The notes under the pieces: model-generated
What the model saw: the letters and a program-made list of their open reading frames with translations, nothing else
Told to the model about the DNA's origin: nothing
The model's database searches: none
Shown here: positions 5,354 through 5,713 of the stretch, in pieces
Layout of the letters: every line of letters begins with the position of its first letter
How positions within the stretch are numbered: position 1 is the stretch's first letter
Program-made: the position numbers and the translations under genes
Origin: an uncultured Fusicatenibacter sp.
Lineage (GTDB): Bacteria > Bacillota > Clostridia > Lachnospirales > Lachnospiraceae
Reading direction: 5' to 3'
Length of the DNA stretch: 5,713 bases
Assembly (NCBI GenBank): GCA_902493585.1
Contig: CABUPZ010000123.1
Span: forward strand, 1 to 5,713

Positions 5354-5713
5354 ATGGCAAATTTAGACTTACTGGAAAATTCTATTCCGGTAGCACCATT
5401 AAAAATAGCGGCTCTCGAAGGCTGTACAGAAATGGCGAACACGGTAAACAATTATCTGGTGGAATTCCGTAAAGAACTGGTCAAACGTCAGGCAAACGGC
5501 GTAAACTGGTCTGGCTACGCAGAGGATTCCTATCTGATCGACTGTGAGTGTCCGCGTTTCGGTTCCGGAGAAGCAAAAGGAAAGATCAACGAATCCATCC
5601 GAGGCGTGGATCTTTTCATTCTTGTAGATGTATGTAACTACAGCATCACCTACAAAGTGTGCGGTTACGAAAACCACATGTCCCCGGACGACCATTATCA
5701 GGATCTAAAGCGT
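5354..5713 (+). CDS. prs: Ribose-phosphate pyrophosphokinase (PRPP synthetase), divergent type, 3'-truncated by the window edge
   Basis: The N-terminal 120 residues of a PRPP synthetase, which transfers pyrophosphate from ATP to ribose 5-phosphate to give PRPP for purine, pyrimidine, NAD, histidine and tryptophan synthesis. The open frame reaches the right edge. Recognition rests on RFGSGEAKGKINESIRG (68-84), which aligns with the RFSDGE...ESVRG flag region of standard Prs, then DLFILVDVC (86-94) and SPDDHYQDLKR (110-120), matching the segment that ends in DALKR in the standard enzyme. It is unlike the standard enzyme in two ways: about 20 extra residues between the first helix (YLVEFRKEL) and the RFGSGE motif, and about 7 extra residues between the FIL strand and QDLKR. 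The Asp of the usual FSDGE is absent. I recall similar proteins from Lachnospiraceae. The ATP- and PRPP-loop motifs would lie beyond the window, so activity cannot be judged here. Confidence 0.85.
   Translation, partial: MANLDLLENSIPVAPLKIAALEGCTEMANTVNNYLVEFRKELVKRQANGVNWSGYAEDSYLIDCECPRFGSGEAKGKINESIRGVDLFILVDVCNYSITYKVCGYENHMSPDDHYQDLKR

Noticed and set aside
5227..5695. Minus-strand open frames of 74 and 98 codons opposite prs
   Set aside because: They are shadows of the prs frame, which has family motifs and a strong ribosome binding site on the plus strand.
1..5713. CRISPR array, tRNA, insertion sequence ends, prophage or defence genes
   Set aside because: I saw no regularly spaced repeats, no cloverleaf-like RNA, no terminal inverted repeats with a transposase, and almost all sequence is accounted for by housekeeping genes.

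Overview
The window looks like ordinary chromosomal DNA from a low-to-mid GC Firmicute, most likely a Clostridia member close to Lachnospiraceae. The reasons are the strong AGGAG-type ribosome binding sites, the gene order radical SAM/DUF512 - der - plsY - gpsA, and an unusual PRPP synthetase of a type I associate with that group. The taxonomic call is inference from sequence style and gene order, not from a search.

Layout. (1) Bases 3-650, plus strand: the C-terminal three quarters of an aldo/keto reductase, cut by the left edge. (2) Bases 651-775: a convergent intergenic stretch holding two short palindromes and a strong hairpin that can terminate transcription from both sides. (3) Bases 776-5136, minus strand: a tight four-gene operon read right to left: a radical SAM/PDZ/DUF512 protein, the ribosome-assembly GTPase Der, the acyl-phosphate glycerol-3-phosphate acyltransferase PlsY, and the glycerol-3-phosphate dehydrogenase GpsA. 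Junctions are -62, +4 and +3 nt, so the genes are almost certainly co-transcribed. (4) Bases 5137-5353: a 217-bp divergent intergenic region with two good sigma-A-like promoters back to back, plus two hairpins. (5) Bases 5354-5713, plus strand: the first 120 codons of a divergent ribose-phosphate pyrophosphokinase, cut by the right edge.

How the genes work together. GpsA makes sn-glycerol 3-phosphate from dihydroxyacetone phosphate, and PlsY acylates it to lysophosphatidic acid, so the last two genes form the entry to phospholipid synthesis. Der couples the same transcript to 50S ribosome assembly. The DUF512 protein has no role I can state firmly. The divergent prs supplies PRPP for nucleotide, histidine and tryptophan synthesis, so the locus as a whole is growth-related housekeeping.

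I found no mobile element, CRISPR array, tRNA, rRNA or defence system, and no clear new multi-gene system. The points most worth a second look are the 62-nt out-of-frame overlap of the DUF512 gene into the Der P-loop codons, the altered nucleotide-binding motif of GpsA, the divergent insertion-bearing PRPP synthetase, and the structured leader of the operon.
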